Shown here: one piece after another, positions 33,749 to 39,748 of the stretch
How positions within the stretch are numbered: the first letter of the stretch is position 1
Layout of the letters: each line of letters starts with the position of its first letter
Assembly: GCA_937889705.1 (NCBI GenBank)
Contig: CALBYO010000129.1
Location: 1 to 39,748, forward strand
From: an uncultured Bacillota bacterium
GTDB taxonomy: Bacteria > Bacillota > Clostridia > Christensenellales > UBA1242
Direction: 5' to 3'
Length of the DNA: 39,748 nucleotides
Notes under the pieces: model-generated
The model's input: only the letters and a program-made list of their open reading frames with translations
What the model was told of the DNA's origin: nothing
Database searches by the model: none
Program-made: the position numbers and the translations under genes

Positions 33749-34258
33749 ATGGGAAAGAAAAATAAAAAGAAAAATCAAGTTTTAGCGGGCGGACCAGTTT
33801 TGGAAAACACTGATGCAAATGCTACGGCAGAAAATCTTGTTTTAGAAGCAGAAGCGGATAAACAAGAAAATGTTCAACCAGAGCAAGCACCAGTTAAAGA
33901 AGACGTTAAAAAGTCTGATGCTGGCAGCAAAAAGAAAAAAGTTAAAAAAGAAAAGAAAGAGTCAAAACTTGCAAGAAGATTTAAAGAAACAGGTTCTGAA
34001 CTCAAAAAAGTAACTTGGCCAACATTTAAAGAAACTGTTAAAAGAACAGGTGTTGTTTTAGGTGTTGTTATCTTCTTTGGCCTTATACTTTTTGCCTTTG
34101 ACTATATCTTAACAGTTCTTTCAAGTTTGCTTGCTGGTAAGACTATCACAGCAGTTCAACAATGGTTGTCTGTTGGTCTTGCTTGCGCTATCGTTGTTAT
34201 CGCTGTCGTTTGGATTATTGTATGGGCAGTAAGAAAGAAAAACAGAGATAGGAGATAG
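33749..34258 (+). CDS. secE: Preprotein translocase subunit SecE, extended
   Basis: Essential clamp subunit of the SecYEG export channel. The core is at about residues 77-125: RFKETGSELKKVTWPTFKET, with the KVTWP hallmark, then a membrane helix. It is preceded by about 75 extra polar residues, lysine-rich at 60-72, and followed by a second hydrophobic helix (about 140-161) and a basic tail. Minimal SecE is about 60-70 aa with one helix, while E. coli has two extra N-terminal helices; a C-terminal extra helix is unusual to me. ATG at 33749 with TAGGAG upstream. It lies before nusG, as is usual. Confidence 0.93.
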   Translation: MGKKNKKKNQVLAGGPVLENTDANATAENLVLEAEADKQENVQPEQAPVKEDVKKSDAGSKKKKVKKEKKESKLARRFKETGSELKKVTWPTFKETVKRTGVVLGVVIFFGLILFAFDYILTVLSSLLAGKTITAVQQWLSVGLACAIVVIAVVWIIVWAVRKKNRDRR

Positions 34259-34260
34259 GC

Positions 34261-34893
34261 ATGGACGAAAAAGAATTAGAACAAGTTAGCGAACAAGTTG
34301 AAGCAAATAACGAAGAAAGTGCCCCAGTGGCTGTTGAAGCAAAGGATAAAAGCGTAAGTCCTTTTAGAGATAGCCCAGATAGCAAATGGTATGTTCTTCA
34401 CACTTTTTCAGGCTATGAAAATGTTGCGAAAGAAAATTTGGAAACAGTTGTTGAAAAATTCAATTTGCAAGACAGAATTTTCGATATTATCATTCCTATG
34501 GAAGATGTTATTGAAGAAAAAAATGGCAAGAAAAAACTTGTATCAAGAAAGGTTATGCCATGCTACTTACTTGTTAAAATGATATATGGTGACGATATGT
34601 GGCACAATATCACAAGAACAAGGGGTATTACTGGTTTCGTTGGCCCAAAAGGCCGTCCACTTGCTCTTACGGAAGACGAAATTAGAAAAATGAGATTGGA
34701 AGTTATCAGAACAGATATCAATATCCAAGTTGGAGATAAGGTTGAAGTTATTGATGGCCCACTTATGAATATGCTCGGAACAGTTCTCACTGTTGATGAA
34801 GTAAATTCAAGAGCAAAAGTAAATGTCGAAATGTTCGGCAGAGAAACACCAGTTGACTTAGATTTCAGTCAATTAAAGGTTGTTAAAGATTAA
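34261..34893 (+). CDS. nusG: Transcription termination/antitermination protein NusG
   Basis: RNA polymerase elongation factor. An NGN domain starts at KWYVLHTFSGYENVAKENL (42-60), and the KOW domain is near the C-terminus (VGDKVEVIDGPLMNMLGTV). The total of 210 aa includes an acidic N-terminal extension of about 40 residues not found in compact NusG proteins. ATG at 34261 lies 2 bases after the secE stop, with the ribosome site GATAGGAGATAGGC inside the secE end, so translation is likely coupled. Confidence 0.96.
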   Translation: MDEKELEQVSEQVEANNEESAPVAVEAKDKSVSPFRDSPDSKWYVLHTFSGYENVAKENLETVVEKFNLQDRIFDIIIPMEDVIEEKNGKKKLVSRKVMPCYLLVKMIYGDDMWHNITRTRGITGFVGPKGRPLALTEDEIRKMRLEVIRTDINIQVGDKVEVIDGPLMNMLGTVLTVDEVNSRAKVNVEMFGRETPVDLDFSQLKVVKD

Positions 34894-34898
34894 TTTGG

Positions 34899-34990
34899 TT
34901 TTATCGCGAAAGCGTTAAAATATATGGGCAGAGCCCAAACAAAATCGTGGGAGAGATGTTTAGCCACATCTTGATAGCACCACAAGGGAG
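34899..34990 (+). promoter_or_regulatory. rplK leader with putative ribosomal protein L1 binding site
   Basis: Three stem-loops lie between nusG and rplK: 34899-34920 (TTTTA-T-CGC GAAA GCG-T-TAAAA), 34924-34936 (TGGGC-AGA-GCCCA), and 34947-34983, where GTGG pairs with CCAC outside and AGATGT (34954-34959) with ACATCT (34966-34971) inside, with GAG and TGATAGCA internal loops. The last resembles the GTGGGAG...CACCAC element in rplK leaders that mimics the L1 site on 23S rRNA and lets L1 repress its own operon. The rplK Shine-Dalgarno follows at once. Confidence 0.65.
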
Positions 34991-34998
34991 GTAGAAAT

Positions 34999-35424
34999 AT
35001 GGCTAAGAAAATTAATGCAATTGTTAAACTTCAATTGCCAGCCGGTAAAGCCACACCAGGACCACCAGTCGGTTCATCACTTGGACCTCATGGTATCAAC
35101 ATTGCAGGCTTTACAAAGGAGTTCAACGAAAAAACAGCAAATCAAGCAGGTTTAATTATCCCTGTTGTGATCACTATCTATGCAGATAGATCATTTGATT
35201 TCGTATTAAAAACTCCACCAGCTGCTGTTTTAATCAAAAAAGCAATCGGAATTGAAACAGGAAGCGCAAAACCAAACAAAACAAAAGTCGGAACAATCAA
35301 AAGAGAGCAAATCAGAGAAATTGCAACTCTTAAAATGCCAGATTTGAATGCATCATCAATTGAATCTGCTATGAAAATGATTGAAGGCGCAGCTAGAAGC
35401 ATGGGCGTCGTTGTTGAAGACTAG
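34999..35424 (+). CDS. rplK: 50S ribosomal protein L11
   Basis: 141 aa, normal length. Contains KLQLPAGKATPGPPVGSSLG near the start (proline-rich factor-binding N domain), GINIAGFTKEFN, and the RNA-binding C domain with GTIKREQIREIA and the usual end ARSMGV. ATG at 34999 with GGGAGGT upstream. It is part of the GTPase-associated centre of the large subunit. Confidence 0.98.
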   Translation: MAKKINAIVKLQLPAGKATPGPPVGSSLGPHGINIAGFTKEFNEKTANQAGLIIPVVITIYADRSFDFVLKTPPAAVLIKKAIGIETGSAKPNKTKVGTIKREQIREIATLKMPDLNASSIESAMKMIEGAARSMGVVVED

Positions 35425-35432
35425 GAGGCAAT

Positions 35433-36113
35433 ATGAGTAAAGGTAAAAGATATAATCAAGTTGCTTCTATGGTAGACAGCACAAACGCATACGATGTTCC
35501 AGAAGCACTTGAAATCATCACAAACGGCGCAAAAGCAAAGTTTGACGAAACAGTTGAAGCACATTTCAGACTTGGTGTTGATGGCAGAAATGCTGACCAA
35601 CAAGTTAGAGGCGTTGTTGTTCTTCCACACGGAACAGGTAAATCTGTTAAAGTTTTAGTTATCGCAAAAGGTGACAAAGCAAAAGAAGCTCAGGAAGCTG
35701 GTGCAGATTTCGTTGGTGCAGAAGAAATGGTTCAAAAAATCTTGACAGAAAACTGGTTCGGATTTGACGTTTGTATCACAACTCCTGATATGATGGGTGT
35801 TGTTGGTAGAATCGCTCGTGTTTTAGGACCAAAAGGCTTGATGCCAAATCCTAAGAGCGGAACTGTTACAATGGACGTTAAAAAAGCTATTAACGATGTT
35901 AAAGCTGGTAAAGTTGAATATAGGCTTGACAAAACAAACAATGTTCACGTTGTAATTGGTAAAGTAAGTTTCGGGAAAGATAAACTTGTAGAAAACTACG
36001 AAACAATCTATAACGCAATTGTAAAAGCAAAACCTGCTGCTGCAAAAGGAACATACATTAAAAATGCTAGTGTTTCATCAACAATGGGACCTGGAATTAA
36101 AGTTAAAGCTTAA
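35433..36113 (+). CDS. rplA: 50S ribosomal protein L1
   Basis: 226 aa. Recognised by VEAHFRLGVDGRNADQQVRG, VVLPHGTGKSVKV, the signature PDMMGVVGRIARVLGPKGLM-PNPKSGTVT, and the C-terminal YIKNASVSSTMGPGIKV. It forms the mobile L1 stalk, and in this operon it is probably also the translational repressor acting on the rplK leader. ATG at 35433 follows AGGAGG; the gap to rplK is 8 bases. Confidence 0.98.
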   Translation: MSKGKRYNQVASMVDSTNAYDVPEALEIITNGAKAKFDETVEAHFRLGVDGRNADQQVRGVVVLPHGTGKSVKVLVIAKGDKAKEAQEAGADFVGAEEMVQKILTENWFGFDVCITTPDMMGVVGRIARVLGPKGLMPNPKSGTVTMDVKKAINDVKAGKVEYRLDKTNNVHVVIGKVSFGKDKLVENYETIYNAIVKAKPAAAKGTYIKNASVSSTMGPGIKVKA

Positions 36114-36120
36114 CAAGAGC

Positions 36121-36152
36121 AAAAAGCACTCAGTAAAATGAGTGCTTTTTTT
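36121..36152. terminator. Bidirectional terminator after rplA
   Basis: AAAAAGCACTCA (36121-36132) with TGAGTGCTTTTT (36139-36150), overlapping the end of the convergent minus-strand gene. Confidence 0.9.
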
Positions 36153-36516
36153 ATGAAAAGATGGCTTTGAGAATTATGCCAACAATAAAGGAAAGAACGG
36201 CAAGTCCGATTGTGCGATATACTAACATTCGGGCTTGTTTTTTCTCTTTTTGAAGGTCTTTTTTGAATAAATGTCCCTTAGATTTTAGCGATGTGCAATA
36301 TATTGTGCCTTTTTTGCTGTCTGAGGCGACAAAGTCGATATAACTATCTTTTTGCAGGCTTTGCATGATGTCATCGAGTTCGGAAAGTGAAAGGGCGTGT
36401 TTTTTATCTGACACAAATTTGATAATTTCTTCGGCAGCAATAAGATGCGAACTTCTATCCGCACAAACATCAAAAAGATAGGACATAACTAATTTTTCTT
36501 TTTGGTCAAGTAGCAT
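36151..36516 (-). CDS. Small winged-helix-like protein with C-terminal membrane tail
   Basis: 121 aa. The first 75 residues have the rhythm of a winged helix: helices (AAEEIIKFVSDKK, SLSELDDIMQSLQKD), then a beta wing (YIDFVASD... TIYCTSLKSKGHLF). A lysine-rich linker (80-95) leads to one membrane helix at the very end (YRTIGLAVLSFIVGIILKAIF), with no residues after it, so a tail-anchored cytoplasmic DNA- or protein-binding module. No strong Shine-Dalgarno at ATG 36516. It lies between rplA and rpmH, divergent from rpmH. Role unknown. Confidence 0.75.
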   Translation of the reverse strand: MLLDQKEKLVMSYLFDVCADRSSHLIAAEEIIKFVSDKKHALSLSELDDIMQSLQKDSYIDFVASDSKKGTIYCTSLKSKGHLFKKDLQKEKKQARMLVYRTIGLAVLSFIVGIILKAIFS

Positions 36517-36570
36517 CTAAATTATTATTAGCAAAATTGCAGAAAAATTTCCTTTCAGTTGAAAATATAG

Positions 36571-36599
36571 TTGACAGAAAGGGCTATTTCAGATATAAT
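36571..36599 (+). promoter_or_regulatory. Consensus promoter of rpmH operon
   Basis: Perfect TTGACA (36571-36576), 17-base spacer, perfect TATAAT (36594-36599), the strongest promoter match in the window. Confidence 0.92.
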
Positions 36600-36633
36600 T
36601 AACCGAACTTTTAAATTTATATGGAGGTAAAAA

Positions 36634-36768
36634 ATGAAAAGAACATATCAACCAAAGAAGCGTCAAAGAAGCAAAGTTCATGGATTCCGTGCAAGAATGA
36701 AAACACAAGGCGGAAGAAATGTTATTAAAAGACGCAGAAACAGAGGCAGAAAAAATTTAGCTGCATAA
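36634..36768 (+). CDS. rpmH: 50S ribosomal protein L34
   Basis: 44 aa, almost all basic: MKRTYQPKKRQRSKVHGFRA, then RMKTQGGRNVIKRRRNRGRK. This is the standard L34 sequence. ATG at 36634 has GGAGG 8 bases upstream. First gene of rpmH-rnpA-yidD-yidC-jag. dnaA, often just upstream and divergent, is not present, and I see no DnaA-box cluster (TTATCCACA) in the upstream gap. Confidence 0.98.
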   Translation: MKRTYQPKKRQRSKVHGFRARMKTQGGRNVIKRRRNRGRKNLAA

Positions 36769-36786
36769 AGTTAGGAGGGCGAAAAA

Positions 36787-37131
36787 ATGTTAAAAAAAGA
36801 AAATCGCCTTAAAAAGAACAGTCAATTTTCATACATCTACAAGCATGGTCAAACGAAACATACCCCTATATTGTCCCTTAGTTTTGTTAAAACACAATAT
36901 AAACCTTTCAAAGTTGGCTTCACAGTTAGCAAGAAAATCGGCAAAAGCGTTGTGAGAAGCAAGGTTAAGCGCAGATTGCGTGAAGCATTTAGGTTATTAA
37001 TTGATAAAGTTAATGAAAATTATAACTACATTTTTATTGCTAGACCTGGAATTGAAAATGCTAATTTCCAAGAGATTCAACAGACTATGATAAGTCTTTT
37101 GGAAAAGGCAAATTTGATAACTAAAAGTTGA
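36787..37131 (+). CDS. rnpA: Ribonuclease P protein component
   Basis: 114 aa, binds the catalytic RNA and helps pre-tRNA recognition. Family pattern: KKENRLKKNSQFSYIYKHG, KVGFTVSKKIGKSVVRSKVK and the RNR motif RSKVKRRLREAFR (57-69). ATG at 36787 with AGGAGGGC upstream, 18 bases after rpmH. Confidence 0.96.
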   Translation: MLKKENRLKKNSQFSYIYKHGQTKHTPILSLSFVKTQYKPFKVGFTVSKKIGKSVVRSKVKRRLREAFRLLIDKVNENYNYIFIARPGIENANFQEIQQTMISLLEKANLITKS

Positions 37132-37167
37132 AAATTATAAGACAAATTGTCTTAATTTGATATATTA

Positions 37168-37443
37168 ATGAATAAATTTTTAAAAATCATAAGTTTTCCA
37201 TTTAAAGCGTTTTTAATTGCTTTAATTTATTGCTATAAATGGTTTATAAGTCCAATTTTGCCAAATGTGTGTAGGTTCACACCTAGTTGTTCGACCTACG
37301 CCGTGCAAGCAATAAAAGAATTTGGATTTTTTAAAGGTAGTTATATCGCATTTAAGCGGCTTTGTAGATGTGTGCCTAATGGAAAGAGTGGGTTTGACCC
37401 AATTCCGCTCAATATTAAAGGAGATTTAAAATGGCTTATTTAG
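37168..37443 (+). CDS. yidD: Membrane protein insertion efficiency factor YidD
   Basis: 91 aa with an N-terminal amphipathic helix and the conserved core YKWFISPILP, CRFTPSCSTYAVQAI, KRLCRCVPN and GFDPIPL. It aids YidC-dependent membrane insertion. The start ATG at 37168 lacks a clear Shine-Dalgarno. Its 3' end overlaps the start of yidC by 13 bases, which suggests translational coupling. Confidence 0.95.
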   Translation: MNKFLKIISFPFKAFLIALIYCYKWFISPILPNVCRFTPSCSTYAVQAIKEFGFFKGSYIAFKRLCRCVPNGKSGFDPIPLNIKGDLKWLI

Positions 37444-38660
37444 CGTCAAAACTTTTAGGGGCTGTTAGTCAGCCTAACGGAGTTTGGGAAAAGATAATAA
37501 TGGCATTCCACAATGGAATTCACAATTACGCGTGGGCTATTATTGTTTTTACAATAGTTTTAAAAGTTATTTTGTTGCCACTCGATTTTTTAAACAAATA
37601 TGTAACAGCAAAAAACGCAAAAGTTCAAAAAGCTATTCAACCTGAGCTTGAAAAAATTCAAAAGCAATATGGCAATAACAAACAAATTATCAATCAAAAG
37701 ACGATGGAACTTTACAAAAAGAACAATTACAGCGTAACAGGTTCATGCGTCGTGATGTTGATAAACATGGCATTAACTTTAACGATTTTCATTACATTGT
37801 TCAGCGGCTTAAACTCAATGGCTGCATATAAAGTTCAATATCAATATAATGAAATTCAAAAGAGTTATTATTCAGTTGAAGATTATAGCAACGACAATCT
37901 TGCTGAAAGATACAAATATTATTTCAACGAGTTTGCTAGTTTTGATGAAAACTTGAATGAAGAAGGCAAAATCAAAGACGAAGCAGCAGCAAAAGCTTAT
38001 GCTATGGATAAAGTCAAAGCTGAAATCGCAACATACAACAACGAAGAAAACAATGCAAACGCGCTCCAAAGATACGGCGAAGTAAAAGAAAGTTGGCTTT
38101 GGATAGACAATATTTGGAAGTCAGATACGCCTTGGACAAACTCAGTTGCAACATTTAAGGAATACTCAAATAGCGCAAGAGCAACGTTTAAAGATGTTGA
38201 AATCAAAAACGATGCTGACGAGCAAATTGGAACTCTTACTGCTGACGATTTGAAGTCTTTGGCAGAAGCAGAATACAATCAAATTATGGATCCAATTCGT
38301 GAGTCTGCCGGCAGAGCAAATGGTTACTTAATCGTTGTTATCTTGGCAGCAGGTTTGAATTTAATTTCACTTCTCGCTTCGCAAGGAAAACTTAAATTTA
38401 AGAGAAAGAAAAAGACAACTCTTGAAGAAGAACCAAAGCAAAAACAACCAGGTGGCTGGCTCATGTTGGTGCTTCTTCCAGCAATCATGATTTATATCAC
38501 TTTGATTTACAACGCAGTGTTCGGTCTTTACATCTTTGTAAGTTCACTTGTCACAACAGCGGCAACGCCACTTATCAACTGGCTAATCAATGTAATTGAC
38601 AAGAAAAAGCAAGCGAAAAAAGATAAAGAAGTGACTGTATCATACAGTAGAAAAAAATAA
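37431..38660 (+). CDS. yidC: YidC/Oxa1 membrane insertase with large loop insert
   Basis: Inserts membrane proteins, alone or with SecYEG. First helix (about 32-53), cytoplasmic hairpin with QPELEKIQKQYG, second helix (104-125), later helices from about 298, 342 and 365, and a basic tail. Two oddities. First, the position of the conserved groove arginine in the first helix (family pattern R-x-x-L-L-P) is lysine here (Lys45 in TIVLKVILLP). Second, about 160 mostly charged residues (130-290, Tyr/Glu/Asn-rich) are inserted between helices 2 and 3, where Gram-positive YidC has a short loop; total 409 aa against about 260. No lipobox is seen. ATG at 37431 has AAGGAG within yidD. Confidence 0.93.
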   Translation: MAYLASKLLGAVSQPNGVWEKIIMAFHNGIHNYAWAIIVFTIVLKVILLPLDFLNKYVTAKNAKVQKAIQPELEKIQKQYGNNKQIINQKTMELYKKNNYSVTGSCVVMLINMALTLTIFITLFSGLNSMAAYKVQYQYNEIQKSYYSVEDYSNDNLAERYKYYFNEFASFDENLNEEGKIKDEAAAKAYAMDKVKAEIATYNNEENNANALQRYGEVKESWLWIDNIWKSDTPWTNSVATFKEYSNSARATFKDVEIKNDADEQIGTLTADDLKSLAEAEYNQIMDPIRESAGRANGYLIVVILAAGLNLISLLASQGKLKFKRKKKTTLEEEPKQKQPGGWLMLVLLPAIMIYITLIYNAVFGLYIFVSSLVTTAATPLINWLINVIDKKKQAKKDKEVTVSYSRKK

Positions 38661-38670
38661 GGAGAAAATT

Positions 38671-39498
38671 ATGTTATTCGAATTTGAAGCAACAGGCAAA
38701 AATATAGAAAAAGCGATTGAAAATGCTTTGTTTGAATTAAAAGCAGTTCGTGACGATGTTGACATCAAAATTTTGGAACAAGGCGGATTATTCAAAAAAG
38801 CAAGAGTTCTTGTTACAATCTCGGAAGACGCAAGAGATAAATATATCAAACGCGAACAAGTTAGAAACTTGGACGAAGAAGTTGAAAGCGTAGAAGAAGT
38901 TGTTGAAGAAATCGCAGAAAATGTTGAAGAAGCGATTGAAGAAATAGAACAAGAAATAACAAAAGAAGAAAAGAAACAAATCAAAGAAGAACAAAAAGAA
39001 GCCAAAAAAGCGGAAAAAGAAGAAGTTAAAAGAGCGAAAAAGAGCGAAAAATTAACTGCTGAAAAATTTGTTGAAGGATTTGTTAAAGTTAGCGGCTGCG
39101 GCAACGAAGTTACTTCTGTTAGAAACGATGAAGAAGTAAGAATGGTAATCGGTGGCGAAAAAGCATCTGACTTGATCGGCTATCGCGGCGAATGTATGAA
39201 TGCGTTGCAATATATCGCATCAGTAATTGAAAACGAAAATGCAGATAGAAAAACTCGCGTTATACTTGATATTGAAGGATACAGGGAACGCAGAGAAGAA
39301 ACTTTGAAAGCACTTGCACAAAGAATGGCTAAAAAAGTTTTGAAAACAGGCAAATCTGCAAAACTTGAACCTATGTGTGCAAATGATAGAAGAATAATTC
39401 ACACAGAACTTGCAGAAGTTGAAGGGGTTTCAACAATCAGTAAAGGAACTGAACCAAACAGATATTTGGTAATTCTTCCAGAAAAGAAAGATGCTTAA
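38671..39498 (+). CDS. jag: RNA-binding protein Jag/KhpB (SpoIIIJ-associated)
   Basis: 275 aa. Jag_N domain at 1-52 (FEFEATGKNIEKAIENAL, ILEQGGLFKKARV), then an acidic Glu/Val-rich and Lys/Glu-rich linker (about 65-130), a KH domain (VIGGEKASDLIGYRGECMNA, with GYRG instead of the GxxG consensus GKRG form), and a C-terminal R3H domain with ANDRRIIHTEL. It acts in post-transcriptional control with KhpA and in cell division in Gram-positives. ATG at 38671 with AAGGAG upstream, 10 bases after yidC. Confidence 0.95.
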   Translation: MLFEFEATGKNIEKAIENALFELKAVRDDVDIKILEQGGLFKKARVLVTISEDARDKYIKREQVRNLDEEVESVEEVVEEIAENVEEAIEEIEQEITKEEKKQIKEEQKEAKKAEKEEVKRAKKSEKLTAEKFVEGFVKVSGCGNEVTSVRNDEEVRMVIGGEKASDLIGYRGECMNALQYIASVIENENADRKTRVILDIEGYRERREETLKALAQRMAKKVLKTGKSAKLEPMCANDRRIIHTELAEVEGVSTISKGTEPNRYLVILPEKKDA

Positions 39499-39514
39499 TA
39501 ATAGAAAATAATTT

Positions 39515-39552
39515 TGACAACCTATCTTTTAAGGTAGGTTGTTATTTTTTTT
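39515..39552 (+). terminator. Terminator after jag
   Basis: ACAACCTATCTT (39517-39528) pairs with AAGGTAGGTTGT (39531-39542) with one wobble, followed by A and a run of T. Confidence 0.88.
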
Positions 39553-39574
39553 GGCAACATTGTTGTCTTTTTTT
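39553..39574 (+). terminator. Second hairpin with T-run
   Basis: GGCAAC-ATT-GTTGTC (39553-39567, one G-T pair) followed directly by seven T. It is a compact terminator shape right behind the first. Confidence 0.6.
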
Positions 39575-39604
39575 GTTCAAATTGGTCAATTTTGGGACAA
39601 AAAG

Positions 39605-39644
39605 GTGCCGCGGGCACAAAAATTTGCTACCTTGTAGCATTTTT
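39605..39644. other. Two further hairpins in the gene-free right end
   Basis: GTGCC-GCG-GGCAC (39605-39617) and TGCTAC-CTT-GTAGCA (39625-39639), the latter followed by TTTTT. The remaining 39645-39728 is A/T runs with no gene. Confidence 0.5.
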
Positions 39645-39728
39645 GGCTTGAAAATGGAGCAATTTGTTTAGAAAATTTTTATTTTTTAAAAAATTTTTCA
39701 AAAAAATCGAAAAAACACCTCAAAATGC

Positions 39729-39748
39729 TTGACATACCCCCCCCCCCC
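39729..39748 (+). promoter_or_regulatory. -35-like TTGACA followed by a C tract at the window end
   Basis: TTGACA (39729-39734), TA, then 12 C (39737-39748) up to the edge. In this AT-rich DNA a C12 run is striking. It could be the spacer of a phase-variable promoter or a sequencing/assembly end artefact; the window stops before a -10 could be seen. Confidence 0.3.

Noticed and set aside
36517..36633. Replication origin beside rpmH
   Set aside because: No dnaA gene and no cluster of TTATCCACA-like boxes in the gap.
38640..39104. 154-codon minus-strand open frame over jag
   Set aside because: It is antisense to the Glu/Lys-rich linker of jag, gives low-complexity Ser/Phe sequence and has no ribosome site.

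Overview
The window is about 39.7 kb of AT-rich DNA. It appears to come from a low-GC Firmicute, probably an uncultured gut-type Clostridia lineage; this is inferred from gene content and codon use, not from a marker search. Supporting signs are Gram-positive Shine-Dalgarno and sigma-A-type promoters, a SipW-type signal peptidase, a SpoIIQ-like M23 protein, YidC/Jag/RnpA/L34 synteny, a Bacillus-like elongator tRNA-Met, and BspA-like and other large surface proteins. Apart from one tRNA-associated repeat patch, most of the window looks like core chromosome with some lineage-specific surface and membrane genes.

Layout. 1-1350: the 3' end of a BspA-like LRR surface protein and an unrecognised small gene. 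1510-2140: a tRNA operon (fMet, Met, Glu) followed by a direct repeat of the tRNA-Glu 3' end plus terminator and a decayed third copy. 2200-6000: hisS, tRNA-His, a small ORF and typA. 5981-7759 (minus): rseP and a SipW-type signal peptidase. 7939-11019: frr, uppS, cdsA and a ComF-family gene; dxr is not in its common place after cdsA. 11164-16239: a probable SipW-dependent exported protein, a small membrane protein, an acidic hypothetical, an alpha/beta hydrolase and a beta-propeller-like lipoprotein, then leuS (16251-18665). 18713-21080 (minus): a probable operon of a degenerate glycerol-1-phosphate-dehydrogenase-like protein, a small exported protein and a SpoIIQ-like M23 protein. 21187-23433: recD2. 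23668-33414: one gene for a 3,248-residue single-anchor surface protein, a quarter of the window. 33519-36113: rpmG-secE-nusG-rplK-rplA. 36151-36516 (minus): a small winged-helix protein with a membrane tail. 36634-39498: rpmH-rnpA-yidD-yidC-jag. The last 250 bases hold stacked hairpins and end in a -35-like TTGACA followed by twelve C.

How the genes fit together. Much of the window concerns translation (five tRNA-linked or aminoacyl-tRNA functions, ribosomal proteins, NusG, RRF, TypA, RNase P protein) and envelope biogenesis (SecE, YidC, YidD, UppS, CdsA, RseP, SipW, M23). The SipW-like peptidase and a matching candidate substrate lie 3.4 kb apart. SecE and YidC both carry unusual additions (an extra C-terminal membrane helix; a roughly 160-residue insert), and the same window encodes a giant exported protein. 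A functional link between these is only a hypothesis. I did not find a clear new multi-gene defence or mobile system. The best candidates for something undescribed are the giant protein, the tRNA-Glu-derived repeats, the modified SecE/YidC pair and the degenerate dehydrogenase next to the SpoIIQ-like gene.
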